Of a stretch of DNA of 64,000 nucleotides, positions 23,270 through 34,880 are shown in pieces. Origin of the DNA: Ananas comosus (lineage: Eukaryota; Streptophyta; Magnoliopsida; Poales; Bromeliaceae); assembly GCF_001540865.1 (NCBI RefSeq), contig NC_033637.1, positions 10,409,078-10,473,077 on the forward strand. The letters are read 5' to 3'. The position numbers and the translations under genes are program-made. The first letter of the stretch is position 1. Every line of letters starts with the position of its first letter. The notes under the pieces were generated by a model. That model was given only the letters and a program-made list of their open reading frames with translations. It ran no database searches and was not told the DNA's origin.

Positions 23270-23867
23270 GGGCTTTTTTTTTGCAAATAGCTCCCTGATA
23301 AAATTTTATTTTAAAATTGACCCTGTTAAAAATTTATTTGTAAAAATGGCCATGCCCTTGCCACGCAAGTGCCACGTCAGTGCTACGCGGGCGGGGCTGG
23401 GGCCAAGTGTTTAAGTTGAACACGGTGAACCATTCACCGTGTTTGAACACGATGAATGGTTCACCGTGTCTAATACAAATATCCCCACTTAGCCAAAAAA
23501 TGACTAAGTCGAGCTAGTTGTATTGGACACGGTGAATTATTCACCGTGTCCAATACAACTACATAGGACTTAGCCATTTTTTGACTAAGGCTGTATTAGT
23601 ATTGGACACAATGAATGATTCACCGTGTCCAATACAACTAACTCGACTTAACCATTTTTTGGCTAAGTGGGGATATTTGTATTGGACACGGTGAACCATT
23701 CATTGTGTTTGAACAAGGTGAATGGTTTACCGTGTTCAACTTAAACTCTTGCACCGCCCGCGTGGCGCTTGCGTGGCAGGAGCAGGGCCATTTTTGCAAA
23801 TAAATTTTTGACAGGGCCAATTTTAAAAAAAATTTTTATCAGGGGGTTATTTGAAAAAAAAAAAGCC
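23270..23867. mobile_element. Mutator-type hairpin MITE 2
   Basis: This is a second member of the same family, 32 bp from the first. The flanks CTTTAAATT (23261-23269) and CTTTAAATA (23868-23876) agree at 8 of 9 bases. Terminal inverted repeats begin 'gggcttttttttgcaaatag'. The interior has 'acgtcagtgctacgcgggcg' and at least five palindromes based on ACGGTGAAT/ATTCACCGT at 23420-23475, 23527-23560, 23605-23630 and 23685-23740. It has no coding capacity. Confidence 0.75.
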
Positions 23868-23876
23868 CTTTAAATA

Positions 23877-24212
23877 TCATTCCCCTATTTTCATTTTTTT
23901 TTACTTTAATATTCTATAATTTAAAGTGTATCAATTTAGTGTTCCGTCGTTTTATTTTTTTCTTTTCGTCCGCACTTTTGTTAACTTTTTGCTAAATTGT
24001 ATACAAAAAACTTGAGATACCCATCTATAGTTTATCGAATATTTATTTTAATACTTTTTAGTTTTAACTTTGTCACTAATTTAACAAAAAAATTAATAAA
24101 GATAGCAAAAAGAGAAAAATAAAATCACATAATACGAAAGTGATACACTTTAAACTATAAGATACTAAAATGAGAAGATACAAAACTACATGAGTGATAT
24201 TTTAAGTTTTTT
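23877..24212. mobile_element. MITE of the 'CTTCAAATACC' family, copy 2
   Basis: The left half has 'taaagtgtatcaatttagtg' and the right half 'gatacactttaaactataag' in inverted orientation. It is homologous to the element at 6343. It abuts hairpin MITE 2. Confidence 0.6.
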
Positions 24213-25664
24213 TTTTTTTTTTTGAGATTAGGCTGTAAATTTTTTTTTTTTTTTCGTCACAAGTAACTATTTATCTTGCTTTTTAGAGTCCCACTATAGT
24301 GCTTGTGAGTGGTGTTTTTAATTTTTTAATTTTTGATCATTTTTATCCATTAGATTATAATATTATTATTTATATTATTATTTTTAGAGGATCACTAAAC
24401 TCTAGTAGGAAAATCACTAAATCCTAAAAAAATCACTATTTCAATCGTATAATCGAAGGATCAAAAACCAACTCTTTTATACTTACCCCTTATTCTGTAT
24501 GCACTAAACAATTTATCACTATTCATATTTTAAAAATTGATATTCCAATAGTTGACGAATGAACAGTACTATATAAAAGCGATAAATCATTGACCGCATT
24601 CTAAACTATCACTGTTGCGTATATAATCTACTGACACGGTTCAAACTTGACTAGCTTAGGTCTACTTTTACATCACAAACTTTATTTTATAAACTAAAAC
24701 TTCAACACCTCACTTCTGCACCAATCAATTATAAAGGATCTACAAACCACAATTAGAAAGGCACTACTAAGACTCTCTTATCCTAAGCTCTCATCTCAAC
24801 ACCACCATGGGAATTTAAACCTCAACTATAACAACAATCATCAAAACTGATGACTAACTAAAAGCATCAAAAAATTAGGGCACAGGTTTATCAATAACTT
24901 CCACGCAACGCGCGGATTCCAAGCAAATGTAGAAATAACTCTCAATCACAAGGGGCACAATTTCTACCATCCTGATGCTGGTTCGTCACAACATCTTGAC
25001 ATGAGAATGGAAATGATCTGCATTTGTTGTTGGCCGAGAAAGAAAAACACTAATAAGAAGGCACATACACATTGAAAGTGTAACAAGATCCAAGACGCGA
25101 CGAGTACAACAAGTACAACTGGGAATCTGGAGTGAAATTCGAGGTTATCTTTCTTATGACCTGTGAGAAAAAACTTCTTTTAAGTTATAAATTCAACATG
25201 GCGGCCGCAATCGAAAAAAAAAATAAAAATTGAAGCAATTGATGCTAGGGCTTTTCATAGTGCACCTCAATAGGTTTACTCTGAATTAAAGGGCTTAAAA
25301 ATCATTTTGCTCACTCTAGAAGGGTTCATAAGCTGACATTAGAAGCGCGCATCATCAAAAGTATCAGGATTTATCTGAGTAATTACGGATGGCCTTCGAC
25401 CTGTCTACACTACTACACTTTTCCTCTCTCTCCGCCCCATCAAGAAGAGTAACCAAAGAAATTTTCGGCTCCGAATACGAAGAAAAAAAAAAAAAAAAAA
25501 NTGTTCCGAGCCGTTCGAGAGTGACGATAGTATGAAAGTAACCTGCAAATCCGCAAAATAAAAAGGCGGCTTCAGAAAATTTGTAAGCTAGCTTTGCAAT
25601 ATAAAAAGAGATGCTAAATATAACGAAACCTGTACCAGATCCGGCACTTGACCTGAGCTAAAAT
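24213..25664. other. AT-rich region downstream of NEF1
   Basis: No gene is seen. It contains the NEF1 3' untranslated end, whose exact limit I cannot place. A T-rich patch at 24200-24260 and a possible diverged MITE at about 24280-24500 ('tttgatcatttttatccatt') are present. The single N at 25501 follows a run of A and marks an assembly join. Confidence 0.45.
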
Positions 25665-28600
25665 TTATATGTACTTCATTCCTGCAACTCTTATCCGCCT
25701 CGATATTAAGTACTGGGCAAGTGAATAAATAACCCCCAACAACCCCAAAACCCTAATGGTAAGTACATCCGTTATTAAGACCGACGGCAAGTTGAGCGGC
25801 ACCGTCAGCAGCAGCATCGAATCAGTCTGTTTCACATAATCCCACATAAACCGATTGAACAGAATGTGGTTCGGAAGTGTGAGGATGAGAAGGGCGGCGT
25901 TTTTCACTGCATAGAACCATCCGGGACCACCAATCTCAATCCCCCACCCAACATCTCTGCGCCACACCTCCTCCCATATCCTATACAATGCAGTCAAAAC
26001 CAAATACCCAGAAATGGCGAGCGTAACGGGGAAATACCGTTGTCTATCCCCAAATCCAGCAAAAATATCTGAATCCTGGTTTAAAAGCAGAAGTATGGGT
26101 GCTAGGAAAAATATAGCCCGGTTGGACCCACCAGTCAGGCTCACGTTAAGTATAAGACAGATAAAGAAGCACAGGAGGGTCGATACATTGCCCACGGCCG
26201 GCATCCATGCTGCCTCTGCCGCTAACTTTTTGATTGTGAAGGATGGGGGAGCAGAAGCCCTTCTTTGCTGGATAAGCCGCAGCTTCGGTGGGAAGCCAGA
26301 AGCACGGGCGGAATGGGCTTGCGTTGATGCAATTCTTTCATGGGCTTTCTCGTGCAGCAGCGAGGCCAGCTCGAACTTGATCTCTAACGCGATCAGCATG
26401 AATATCGCAGCATAGAGCCCTAAAAGTGACATTCTAGCCCCTTCAATAGCCAACATGGTAGTGAATTTATCTACTTCTTCACCTTCCGAAAAGCTCTTTG
26501 CTCTTAGTTGTCCTTCAAGTAAGTAGGTAACGGGGAAGAGTGCGACCGACAGAGAGAACACCCATGGCAAAACCCTAGTGCTTGATGCAGAGGGCAAATG
26601 TGTAAATACAACAAAAACTGAAGCACAAACAATGGTCGCCACGAGAAGAGGGTAGAGAATTATGGCCTGGGTGAAGTACTCTACGCAGATATAGATGCCC
26701 AATGTGCTTCCAACAGCCACAGCATAGAAAGCCCTCAATTCGACAATGTATTTAACAGGGATGATGTTAGTGACAGCGGATAATGTGAGTAGAACGGTTG
26801 CTATGAGTAGCCATGAGGGCCATGTAGGCCTAGAGGTCACAAAGCCGTATATTGACGTATCATCATTGGATTGATGTGCGGCTTTGATTAAGTCAGATTG
26901 GAACGCCCATGATAGTGGGATAGGAGGCTGCATTAATATAAATAGTAGGCCGACAGCCACAACAAGGAGGAGGAATCTCTTTGCAGACTGCAGGAAAAAA
27001 AAAAAAAAGTTATAAGCTACAACAAGCTTTATATCAGAACAAAGCAGCTAAAACTATATACAAACTGAAAGAGTATTATTCTGGGGCCTCATTTGTTATG
27101 CCTTTCCTTTCTGTTTTTTTAGATTCAATTCAATTTGTTTGAATGAATCGGTTCATATCTGATTAACTGCCATCTATACATCTATGATTCGTTTGGCGAT
27201 TTAGCAATCACTTTCTCTGATTTTTTTTGTTTGTTAAAAAAGAGGAGTATGCAAGCTAAGCGGCAACAACACAAATAGAGAAGTCCACTTGCCAGCACAT
27301 TTAGCTGAATAAAAAGTTGTTCTTATTTTTTTTTAACAAAAAAGAATGTGTAGTCAAATGAGAACTAGAAGTAGGGCAGTAAAATTGTGTGATTCACATT
27401 ATGCAATCAACTATGAATTTCAATTAAAAACCCAACAAGCTAGTGAATTTCAAAATGCATAAAATTATTCTGTCGAAGGAAGCAAAGGAGCATTGTGAAA
27501 CGATAAACTGAGTTCCAAAGAGAAACAAAGAGTTTAAATTTAACAGTTAACTATTTCAATGAGCTACGTTGAAAAGAAGACAAGATTATGATTTCTGAGC
27601 GCATTAATTCCAAAATTCAATAGGTTGAAATATGGAGACTACCCAATCCCAGGGCTAGCTGATGTTAATAGTGGACAATTCATAACAGCATAACAAATCA
27701 AGTTAATCCACTAAACGTTGTATTTTCATTTGAACAAAGTTAAATGCATATATTTGATGAAAAGGGAGAAACAAATCTTGCACACTATCTTCACTCTTTA
27801 ACTGACTTACAAGAATGCAACTGAAATTCACGGTGAGACAAGTAGTTAATAAGATAGTTTGCTATTTCTTGATCTCAGTTCGAACCATCCATGAATTCCA
27901 CACCAAACAGTAAAGAAAATGAGAATGAAGAAGAAGAAACTCCACTTCCATTTCTTCAGCATTAGTACTACAGAAAATAATAAATTATTTTACATTCTCT
28001 CACATTTTTGTGAGGATTAACTGTAACAAAACATTGTAGGGGCAAAATTAGAATTCCCACAGTACTTAATTTGTCAGAACCTACCTGATCCAACAACTAC
28101 TTTAAGCATTTCGAGCAAGTTTACAGCAGAACTTTCCTGGATTAATATGAACCAAGGATTTAAGCACCGTGGCACGGGGTCGTACCGGAAACTTGCCGGC
28201 ACAGTACGGCACGGTGTGTGCCGAGCCGTGCCGAGCCGTGCCGATCAAAAAAATTCTTGTGTGCCGATACATAAGAGCATGAAGTATTTATTTTCTTTAG
28301 CAACAAAATATTCTAACTATTTATTATGTCTTTTTATTACATCTTTTGAACTTTATTGAGGAAATTACTTACTAATTTAAAGAATAGAGGGTTTTGAGCT
28401 GTGCCATCGGCACGGGTTTGTATCGTACCGGTATCTTGTTGGCACGGTACAGCACGGTACGGCACGGTGGATACGGCCTGTGCCGACGGGCACTTAAAAC
28501 CTTGGTATGAATCTAAATGCGACTGGAACTCATGGAAGTTATTATCACACAAAGTAGCATTTTTGACATATGCCCATAGCTCAAATTCATTGTATATCAT

Positions 28601-31600
28601 AAAATGTTGATTAGAGATTACCGGTTCCTATCTAGCACATGTTTCTAGCTAAAAGAAATGATAGCAAATGATGTACGTTGTTTCTTTAAAGATTCACTTA
28701 TAACTCTCTTCCAACAAAGACTTTCCTGAGAATATCTCTTGTTCAATGCATGCATGGTAGAAGTATCGTCAAGGAGAAACGAGCAAAGCACCAAAAAAAA
28801 TTACATGAGGTCATACTAGTTTGAACAGGCTGTTCAGATCATGAAATAGTAGGTAGATATTCTGTTGATACGGACAAACACATAGCACAGGGAAAGCAGC
28901 CAATAACCAAGGCCTCACTTAGCCGTGTTTACGGTTTTTCTTTTCTTTAGCTAATTGTCTCATTGATTGTGCTAACAAATGATCTCTCTCTATTCTTGGC
29001 ATTGTTTATTAGCATGCGACACACTCAAACTAGATGAAGAATGGTGACTTACTTAGAGAAGCTAAGTGAATAAAAAAAAGGTTACCAAGTTCTTGTTTTC
29101 TGTTGCCATAAAAACACAATAAGGGTATAGATTGTGCAATCAATCAGCCATCCTTCAACATATTCAACCATATCCATTTAAATTTGAGAAAGCACGAAAA
29201 TACAAGTGTAACAAAACAGGGCCTATGGTTATATATTCAGCATCTTCCAAAGCACAAAGAAAAATGAAAGTCAATTTAAAAAAAAAAGAATTGCAAGTAC
29301 CTGGACATGAGAAAAGTGAAGAGCAACAATTGGTATAGAGGCAATTCCTGTCAAAAGAATACAAGAACCCAAAAGAAGACCATCTGATGGAGGCTTTCCG
29401 TTCCACCATTGCAGAGCTTCAAAGATTGTTTCCCTGCATAACCAGGCAGAAAAGGCTACAACACATGCATGAGCATAGGCTTGCCACACCTTCATCCTTG
29501 ACACGCCTTTCGATCTGTCCCTGAAAGATTTAAACAGAAAAACAGGGACCAATTAACAGGAATTGATAATGCTCTAAAGCTCTAAAAGCAACAACTAACA
29601 CTAGAAATATGAATCAGAAACAGCAAAGAATAATTAATGAAGTAAATTGGATGAGATATTCACACAGATATCCCTGCAAATTTCCCTATTTATATAGATA
29701 ACCTAGTAAAATCTGAATTTCCCCAATGCCCTTCAAAGGCTTAATTTCTAACATATATACCTTTCTATTTTCTAATTAACGTTTTCTAATACAAAACCAA
29801 CAACCCCATATATTGGATGGATTATTCATCAGGATAAGGTTATCTTTTGTAAGACTACAATTTCAAGGGGTGTATATGAAATCCAAAGTATATAAATTAC
29901 ATGTTTTTGCACGAATATACATGTAAATATTCGTACATGTAAATGCCCCACTGTACATTCTTATTTTCATCAAAGAAAGACAAAAGATGGGTAGAGGAAC
30001 GTACTTGTAGAGAAGCAACGGAGGAGAAACAGCTAACAGCAAAACAGCTGAGACCCACAGAACAGACTTTGATGTGATAAACAGCATTGACAGTTTAGCG
30101 GAATAAAGACAAGTCAAGATCCAAACAGCTTTCGGTCCAATCCTATGGTCTACAGCCAACCTCCTCACAAGAGCCAGACCCAAGAAAGTGGTACCAAAAA
30201 CCATGTAACTGGGATACATCACATCCTCATCAAATCCAAAATAGTACATGGTAGCATAGTTGAAGAGACGGTCCTCTATATAGCACAACAATAATGTGTG
30301 ACCAATAAGACCAAGTTCGGTTAAAAAGCGCAGCTTTGATGGAAGTAGAGCCAAACCGGGAACAGCCATGGCCATGACCACACTCGCAACCACATACTTG
30401 CAGAAGGACTTTAAAGGCATGCCTGCTATCCAAATATTGAGATCCCAGTAATTATGCACAACAAACCATAGGACCATCAAGCTCGCCAGTGCAACAAAGG
30501 TGAAGTACGACGACAAGCTCTTCTTAGTAAAGAACCTCGCTAGATAGAAGCCAGAAATTAAGGGAAGCGGGATGAACTGTGTAAAGAACAGATGAACTCA
30601 ATATTAGTTGTAAATGCGTCAGTCAACTTGCAGAAAACAGGAAGATTATAACCAGATTAAGTTGATTAATGGGTGAACATTGTTTTATGCATGTAAAAGT
30701 GATCAAGAATAGTACTTCCTATTTAAAAGCATATAATTAAACAAAATAAATAATAGAATGACAAATGATTTGTTGAAATGAAAGGCAAGAGAATAATCAT
30801 GCCAGTTAACATACTTAACAATTACTTAATTATACTCAACTCGTATTAAATAATTACTAAATATTGCAACCATGGTGATGATTAATTGTAACATATCATT
30901 TCATTGCAAAAATCATCCTACTTAATAGATCAAACCTAAATCTTCAACTTTTTCATGGGACTTAAGTAAGGATATGATTAGTGCCGGAAATTTGACCGGA
31001 AGGAACAAGAAGAGAAGTCCTCTCAGCTAGCCTAAGGTTTCAAACCTAGACTTATTTTGATGATAACAAACATGAACTAATAAACTGTAACAAGTCGTTT
31101 TTAGATTGACTTGCTCGAGACAAATCGACTCGAGCTAAGGAAAGAGCAGAACATATTTCTTCATCAATTCAGAGCTCCTAGAAAATGTCGGTCGATGTAG
31201 ACTTGGAGAACCATGGATTTGCAGACGGTTGACCGTATAATTTGCAACAAAAGAGCTAGACTCTGTCTAGCTTAGACCATGGCCATTAGATAGTCAACTG
31301 CTGCTCAACTGTTGGAGTGACAATGTTCATATTATGCATAAAAGAAAAGTTATCTAGCTGAACTAACCGCTGGACAGTCGACCGCAAGTGAAGACCCCTT
31401 GTTTTGTTGATTACAACGGCTAGTTTACCGATAATGAATATTTAAACGGCCTTCACGGTCCTTGTTTCATAGAGAATAGGGATCTACTTCCAGGTGAGCT
31501 TTATTGTTTAGAAAGCTTCTTGTAATTGAAAGAGAAATACCTTCTTGAGAGAACTTGTGTAAAAGAAGTACTTGTAAGTGGCTTGGTCTTGCCCAAGAAA

Positions 31601-34600
31601 AGACCATTGAAGTTAGCGGCTTGGTCCTGCCCGAGAAAAGACCATTGAAGTTAGTGGCTTGGTCTTGCCCGAGTAAAGACCATTGAAGTTAGTGGAATCC
31701 AAGTATCTCAGGAGGAGGATTGGCATGGTCGTAGGCATGTCAGCCGAAATACGTATTATTGCCGTGTTTGTGTTTGTTCTCTTTTCTCTCATTTCTCCGT
31801 TGGTTTTAGTGCAACATTGTCTATTGGTTCTTTGGTTCATTTAAAAAAAGGTGTTAGCAAACAAAATCACACCACCCCCCCTCCTCTTAGGTTGCCTATT
31901 GATCCACACTCCCAAGTTTAGATAATTACAAAACTTGAGGAAAAGGTGGAGGACAACACCAGGTAAGGACAAGATTTCAAGGTAAATGACATAAATAAGC
32001 TACACAACCGAGTACAGTCATACTAAAAAGAAGATAGTTCAGCAGCTATGGTGGATACATGTTGATAACAAACCCAATATGAAGTCAGATGATGACTACT
32101 GCCACAGGGATGGCCCCATTGACAATCATTATCCTATGAATTTCTTCTGCCTCTCTCATGACCTACCGTAGTGTCCCTCCGCGCGGAGGCATATAGCTGG
32201 AACAAGAACAGGACGAACAATAGAACGAGATCGAAGAGTGGTGAACAATTAGCAAAACAGAAAAAGAAGTTGTAGGTCCTCATCTCTGCCGCCACTAAAT
32301 GAGCCCATGGTTTAGTATTCAACCCTGAATTATGTTAAAATCAACTTCCGGTGAAAGTGATGAGTTAAATATAGTTTGCTTGCAGGACTTTTTGGAGACC
32401 ATATTCCGTTGTTCGACAATCAAATCATTGAAGAAAAAAGGGAAGAAAACAGCAGAAAAATATAGAAGGAAAAGACTCTTTTTTTTTTTTTTTTTACGAA
32501 ACATGGAATATATGAGGTAAATAAGAAACCACATGACAAGTTGACAAATGCTAAAGGCAATTGACCTCTAGTTAAGCAAACAACACAAAGCAAATTTTTA
32601 TTTAGAAAGAGACCAATTGATAGACTGAAACTAAAGACTCAATCGAACTAGCCCCCCTATCAAACAGTGCGTGCAAGCCAACAAAGACGCCGTCTGCACT
32701 CACTACGAACCAGTAGACCGACCAGTTGACCTCTCATCTGAATGAATTCCCTAAATATCTTAAAATTCTTTTCCAATTTACACTTTCCTTATGAGAATTT
32801 AAGTCATAAACCATAAATCCTTCAATTACAAAAACAGTCCCAACGTTCAGTATTATTTTGTTTCTTACATGATGAGTTCTTCCGCTAATGGAAAGTTCTG
32901 AGGCTAAGTCCACACAAGCACATGTAATTTATTACTATGAACCATTAATTTAGTATACACCAGACAGTTCTCTTCAATTGTATAGTGCAACTATAATCTA
33001 TCCCATATCTGAGGCTTGAATTAACCAAAATGTGAGACGTAGGACCTCTATTATTCAATAGAGCGATTCTTAGGAAATGTTATGAGGAAAATACATAAGA
33101 AGAATTATTTTGTCCTTCAAATCTTTCTTATGCATACCCTAAAAACAATCTAAAGCCAGACAATGTCAACAGCACTAAGCATAAACTGGCGCATGCAGTT
33201 TTAGACATATGATTGGCATGCAAAACAAAAGATGCAATTTAACTCAGAAGCATGGATCCATCTCGAAGAAGAAGAGGTAACTAATTCGAAGAACACAGCC
33301 TTTGAAAGCAAAAATTTTAAGTCTGTAATGGGGGAAAAAAAAAAAAAACCCAGCAAAGAGAGACAAATACATGAACCATTGCAAGCGAGTTTGTGATTCA
33401 CTATCCAAAGATCACTGGCAAGTAATACCATAGAATGATCAATCTTGCTATATCCATAACAAGAGTTATCAGTGTTTAGATTCGAGGAGAGCGAACTTCG
33501 ACATACAATGCCCGGAATAAGATAGATAATAGATCATATTCAAACAAAAAAATGTATGAAGCAGTCTTGAGAACTCACCAATATGGGGAACCCGATGACT
33601 ATGGCCCCAGCGGCACTGACAAGAATGGACAGTGCGGTGAAGGCCGCGGAACTAAAGGCGTCCCCAACCATTCCGACCGCGTAGGCTCCCAAGGCGGACG
33701 CTCCCCCGAGCATCGTCACCGTCACGAGGAGATAGTTCAGAGGGGGTGGCGCGTGCAGGTACCTCCCGAAAGAGTGGAAGACGACACGAATCTCAAGGCA
33801 GACGACGACGACCACCATTGCGACGGCCCCGTTGACAACCCGTATCCTGTGCATCTGCTGCGCGTCCCTCGTGACCCACCACAGAGCCCCCCGCGTCGAG
33901 GCGTAGAGCTGGAACAGGAAGGGACCGAAGAAGAGGAGGAAGAGGTCGCAGGCGGAGGCGGCGGAGGCGAAAAGGGAGGAGTGGTGGGAGGCGACGTGGA
34001 AGAGGACGGGGACGAAGAGGAGGTAGAGGGTGTGGAGGCAGCACTCGAGGGGGCCGAGGATGCCGGAATCGGATCCGGACCTCGGGGCGTCGGGCTTGGC
34101 ACGGGGGTTGAAGGAGGACGGGCGGGGGATGGAGAAGAGCCAGTAGAAGACGCAGGCGATGCCGAGGGCGGAGACGACGGCCCAGGTGAAGAGCGGCGGG
34201 GCGGCGACGGGCACGCAGGCGAAGAGGAGGCGCTCGAGGGCGGCGGCGATGGAGGGGTTCTCGATGTGGATGTAGCGGAACTGGAGAGAGGCCCAGACGC
34301 CGATGAGGAAGGTGGTCTCGGCGCAGAGGAGGAGGGCGAGGGCGGCGAGGGGGAGGGGGAAGGAGGCGGCGCCGGCGGAGAAGAAGAAGGCGAGCTGGGA
34401 GAAGACGAGGGTGGACCACACGGCGACGAGGACGAAGACGGGGGCGCCGCCGAGGTCGAGGAGGAACGCGGCGGCGGGGCCGAGGGCGAGGGCGACGCGG
34501 GCGTTGTAGGCGAAGGAGGGGGCCGAGAGGAGGCGCGAGGAGGAAGACGACGACGAGGATGGCGCGGCGGCGGCGGCGTCGGAGGAGGCGGAGGGGCGGA

Positions 34601-34649
34601 GGAGCGGGCGGGGGGAGGAGGTGGAGCTCCGGCGGTCGTCGGACATCAT
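25665..34649 (-). CDS. NEF1: NO EXINE FORMATION 1 orthologue, multi-pass membrane protein
   Basis: Four minus-strand exons, 34649-33579, 30576-30005, 29520-29301 and 26987-25665, join in frame to give 1,061 aa. Donors are GTGAGT, GTACGT and GTACTT. The start is a tandem ATG (34649, 34646); the second is equally possible. A short Ser/Ala/Pro-rich N-terminus is followed by hydrophobic segments along nearly the whole length. Blocks such as SFAYNARVALALGPAAAFLL, HNYWDLNIW, CLYSAKLSMLF, RETIFEALQWWNG, PSDGLLLG, FFLAPILLLLNQDSD and GDRQRYFPVTLAISGYL match Arabidopsis NEF1 closely. Arabidopsis nef1 mutants lack normal pollen exine and have altered tapetal plastid lipids; the molecular activity is unknown. 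A stretch near residue 785 is shorter than in Arabidopsis. Exon 1 is very GC-rich, which creates long Glu/Gly-rich antisense frames that are not genes. Introns 1 and 3 contain transposons. Confidence 0.93.
28152..28505. mobile_element. MITE with GGCACGG-rich ends in NEF1 intron 3
   Basis: The 354-bp element is flanked by the direct repeat TATGAA (28146-28151 and 28506-28511). The ends 'ccaaggatttaagcaccgtg' and 'gggcacttaaaaccttgg' are inverted repeats. GC-rich words based on 'cggcacgg' and 'gtaccgg' repeat in both arms, separated by an AT-rich centre. The short open frames on both strands are by-products. Confidence 0.75.
31000..31915. mobile_element. Probable LTR-retrotransposon fragment in NEF1 intron 1
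   Basis: From about 31020 the composition changes, with words such as 'ggtttcaaacctagacttat' and 'ttgatgataacaaacatgaa'. The right side ends in 'caccaccccccctcctcttagg', a form I associate with Ty1-copia LTR ends. No internal coding region is present, and I could not set exact borders or a target duplication. It contains the 38-bp tandem repeat described next. Confidence 0.4.
31578..31691. repeat. Three tandem 38-bp repeats
   Basis: The unit 'gtggcttggtcttgcccgag' plus 18 bases ending 'tgaagtta' occurs at 31578, 31616 and 31654 with only a few substitutions. It lies within the LTR-like fragment in NEF1 intron 1. Confidence 0.9.
32092..32265 (-). pseudogene. Decayed copy of part of NEF1 exon 1, inside NEF1 intron 1
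   Basis: The minus strand encodes DLVLLFVLFLFQLYASARR, which matches DLFLLFFGPFLFQLYASTRG of functional exon 1 (about 33860-33950). After a frameshift it encodes HRIMIVNGAIPVAVVI, matching HRIRVVNGAVAMVVVV. At DNA level 'aggcatatagctggaacaag' parallels 'aggcgtagagctggaacagg' of exon 1. Stops and shifts of frame separate the matching blocks, so it is not a usable exon. It has the same orientation as NEF1 and lies about 1.5 kb downstream of the real exon in transcription order. It probably comes from an old local duplication. It is less GC-rich than its parent. Confidence 0.8.
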
Positions 34650-34880
34650 CTTGGAGGAGGAGGACGACGACGACGACGAAGACGACGAAGAGGGAGAAAG
34701 GGCCGGGAGGGTTTAGGGTTTAGAAGGGGAGATTTGGGTTACGGTTAGGGTTAGGGTTTGGAGGCGATCAGGGAGGGAGCATGGTGGAAACCTGCGGGCA
34801 TCAGGAATTAGGGTTAGGGTTTGGAGGAAGACGACGAGGAGAGGAGGAAGAAGAACGAGAAGAGTGAGATCTTGGATCGG
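34650..34880 (-). promoter_or_regulatory. NEF1 leader and promoter region with telo-box motifs
   Basis: (GAC/GAA)n-rich sequence sits just upstream of the ATG. On the minus strand three AAACCCTAA-type telo-box clusters follow (34711-34721, 34744-34759 and 34808-34822). Telo boxes are frequent near starts of plant housekeeping genes and are bound by TRB and Pur-alpha type proteins. If transcription starts upstream of about 34795, two short upstream frames would precede the NEF1 start (ATG at about 34792 and 34781). Confidence 0.5.

Noticed and set aside
22590..23745. CRISPR-like look of repeated short palindromes
   Set aside because: The spacing is irregular, the repeats lie in both arms of hairpin MITEs with Mutator-type target duplications, and this is a plant genome.
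26014..26415. 133-aa plus-strand frame
   Set aside because: It is antisense to NEF1 exon 4, whose minus-strand frame is strongly conserved; no independent start context or family.
33552..34748. 398-aa Glu/Gly-rich open frame on the plus strand, and other long frames at 33737-34419
   Set aside because: They lie opposite or out of frame with the GC-rich NEF1 exon 1, which is clearly homologous to NEF1. Their residue mix only reflects that GC content.
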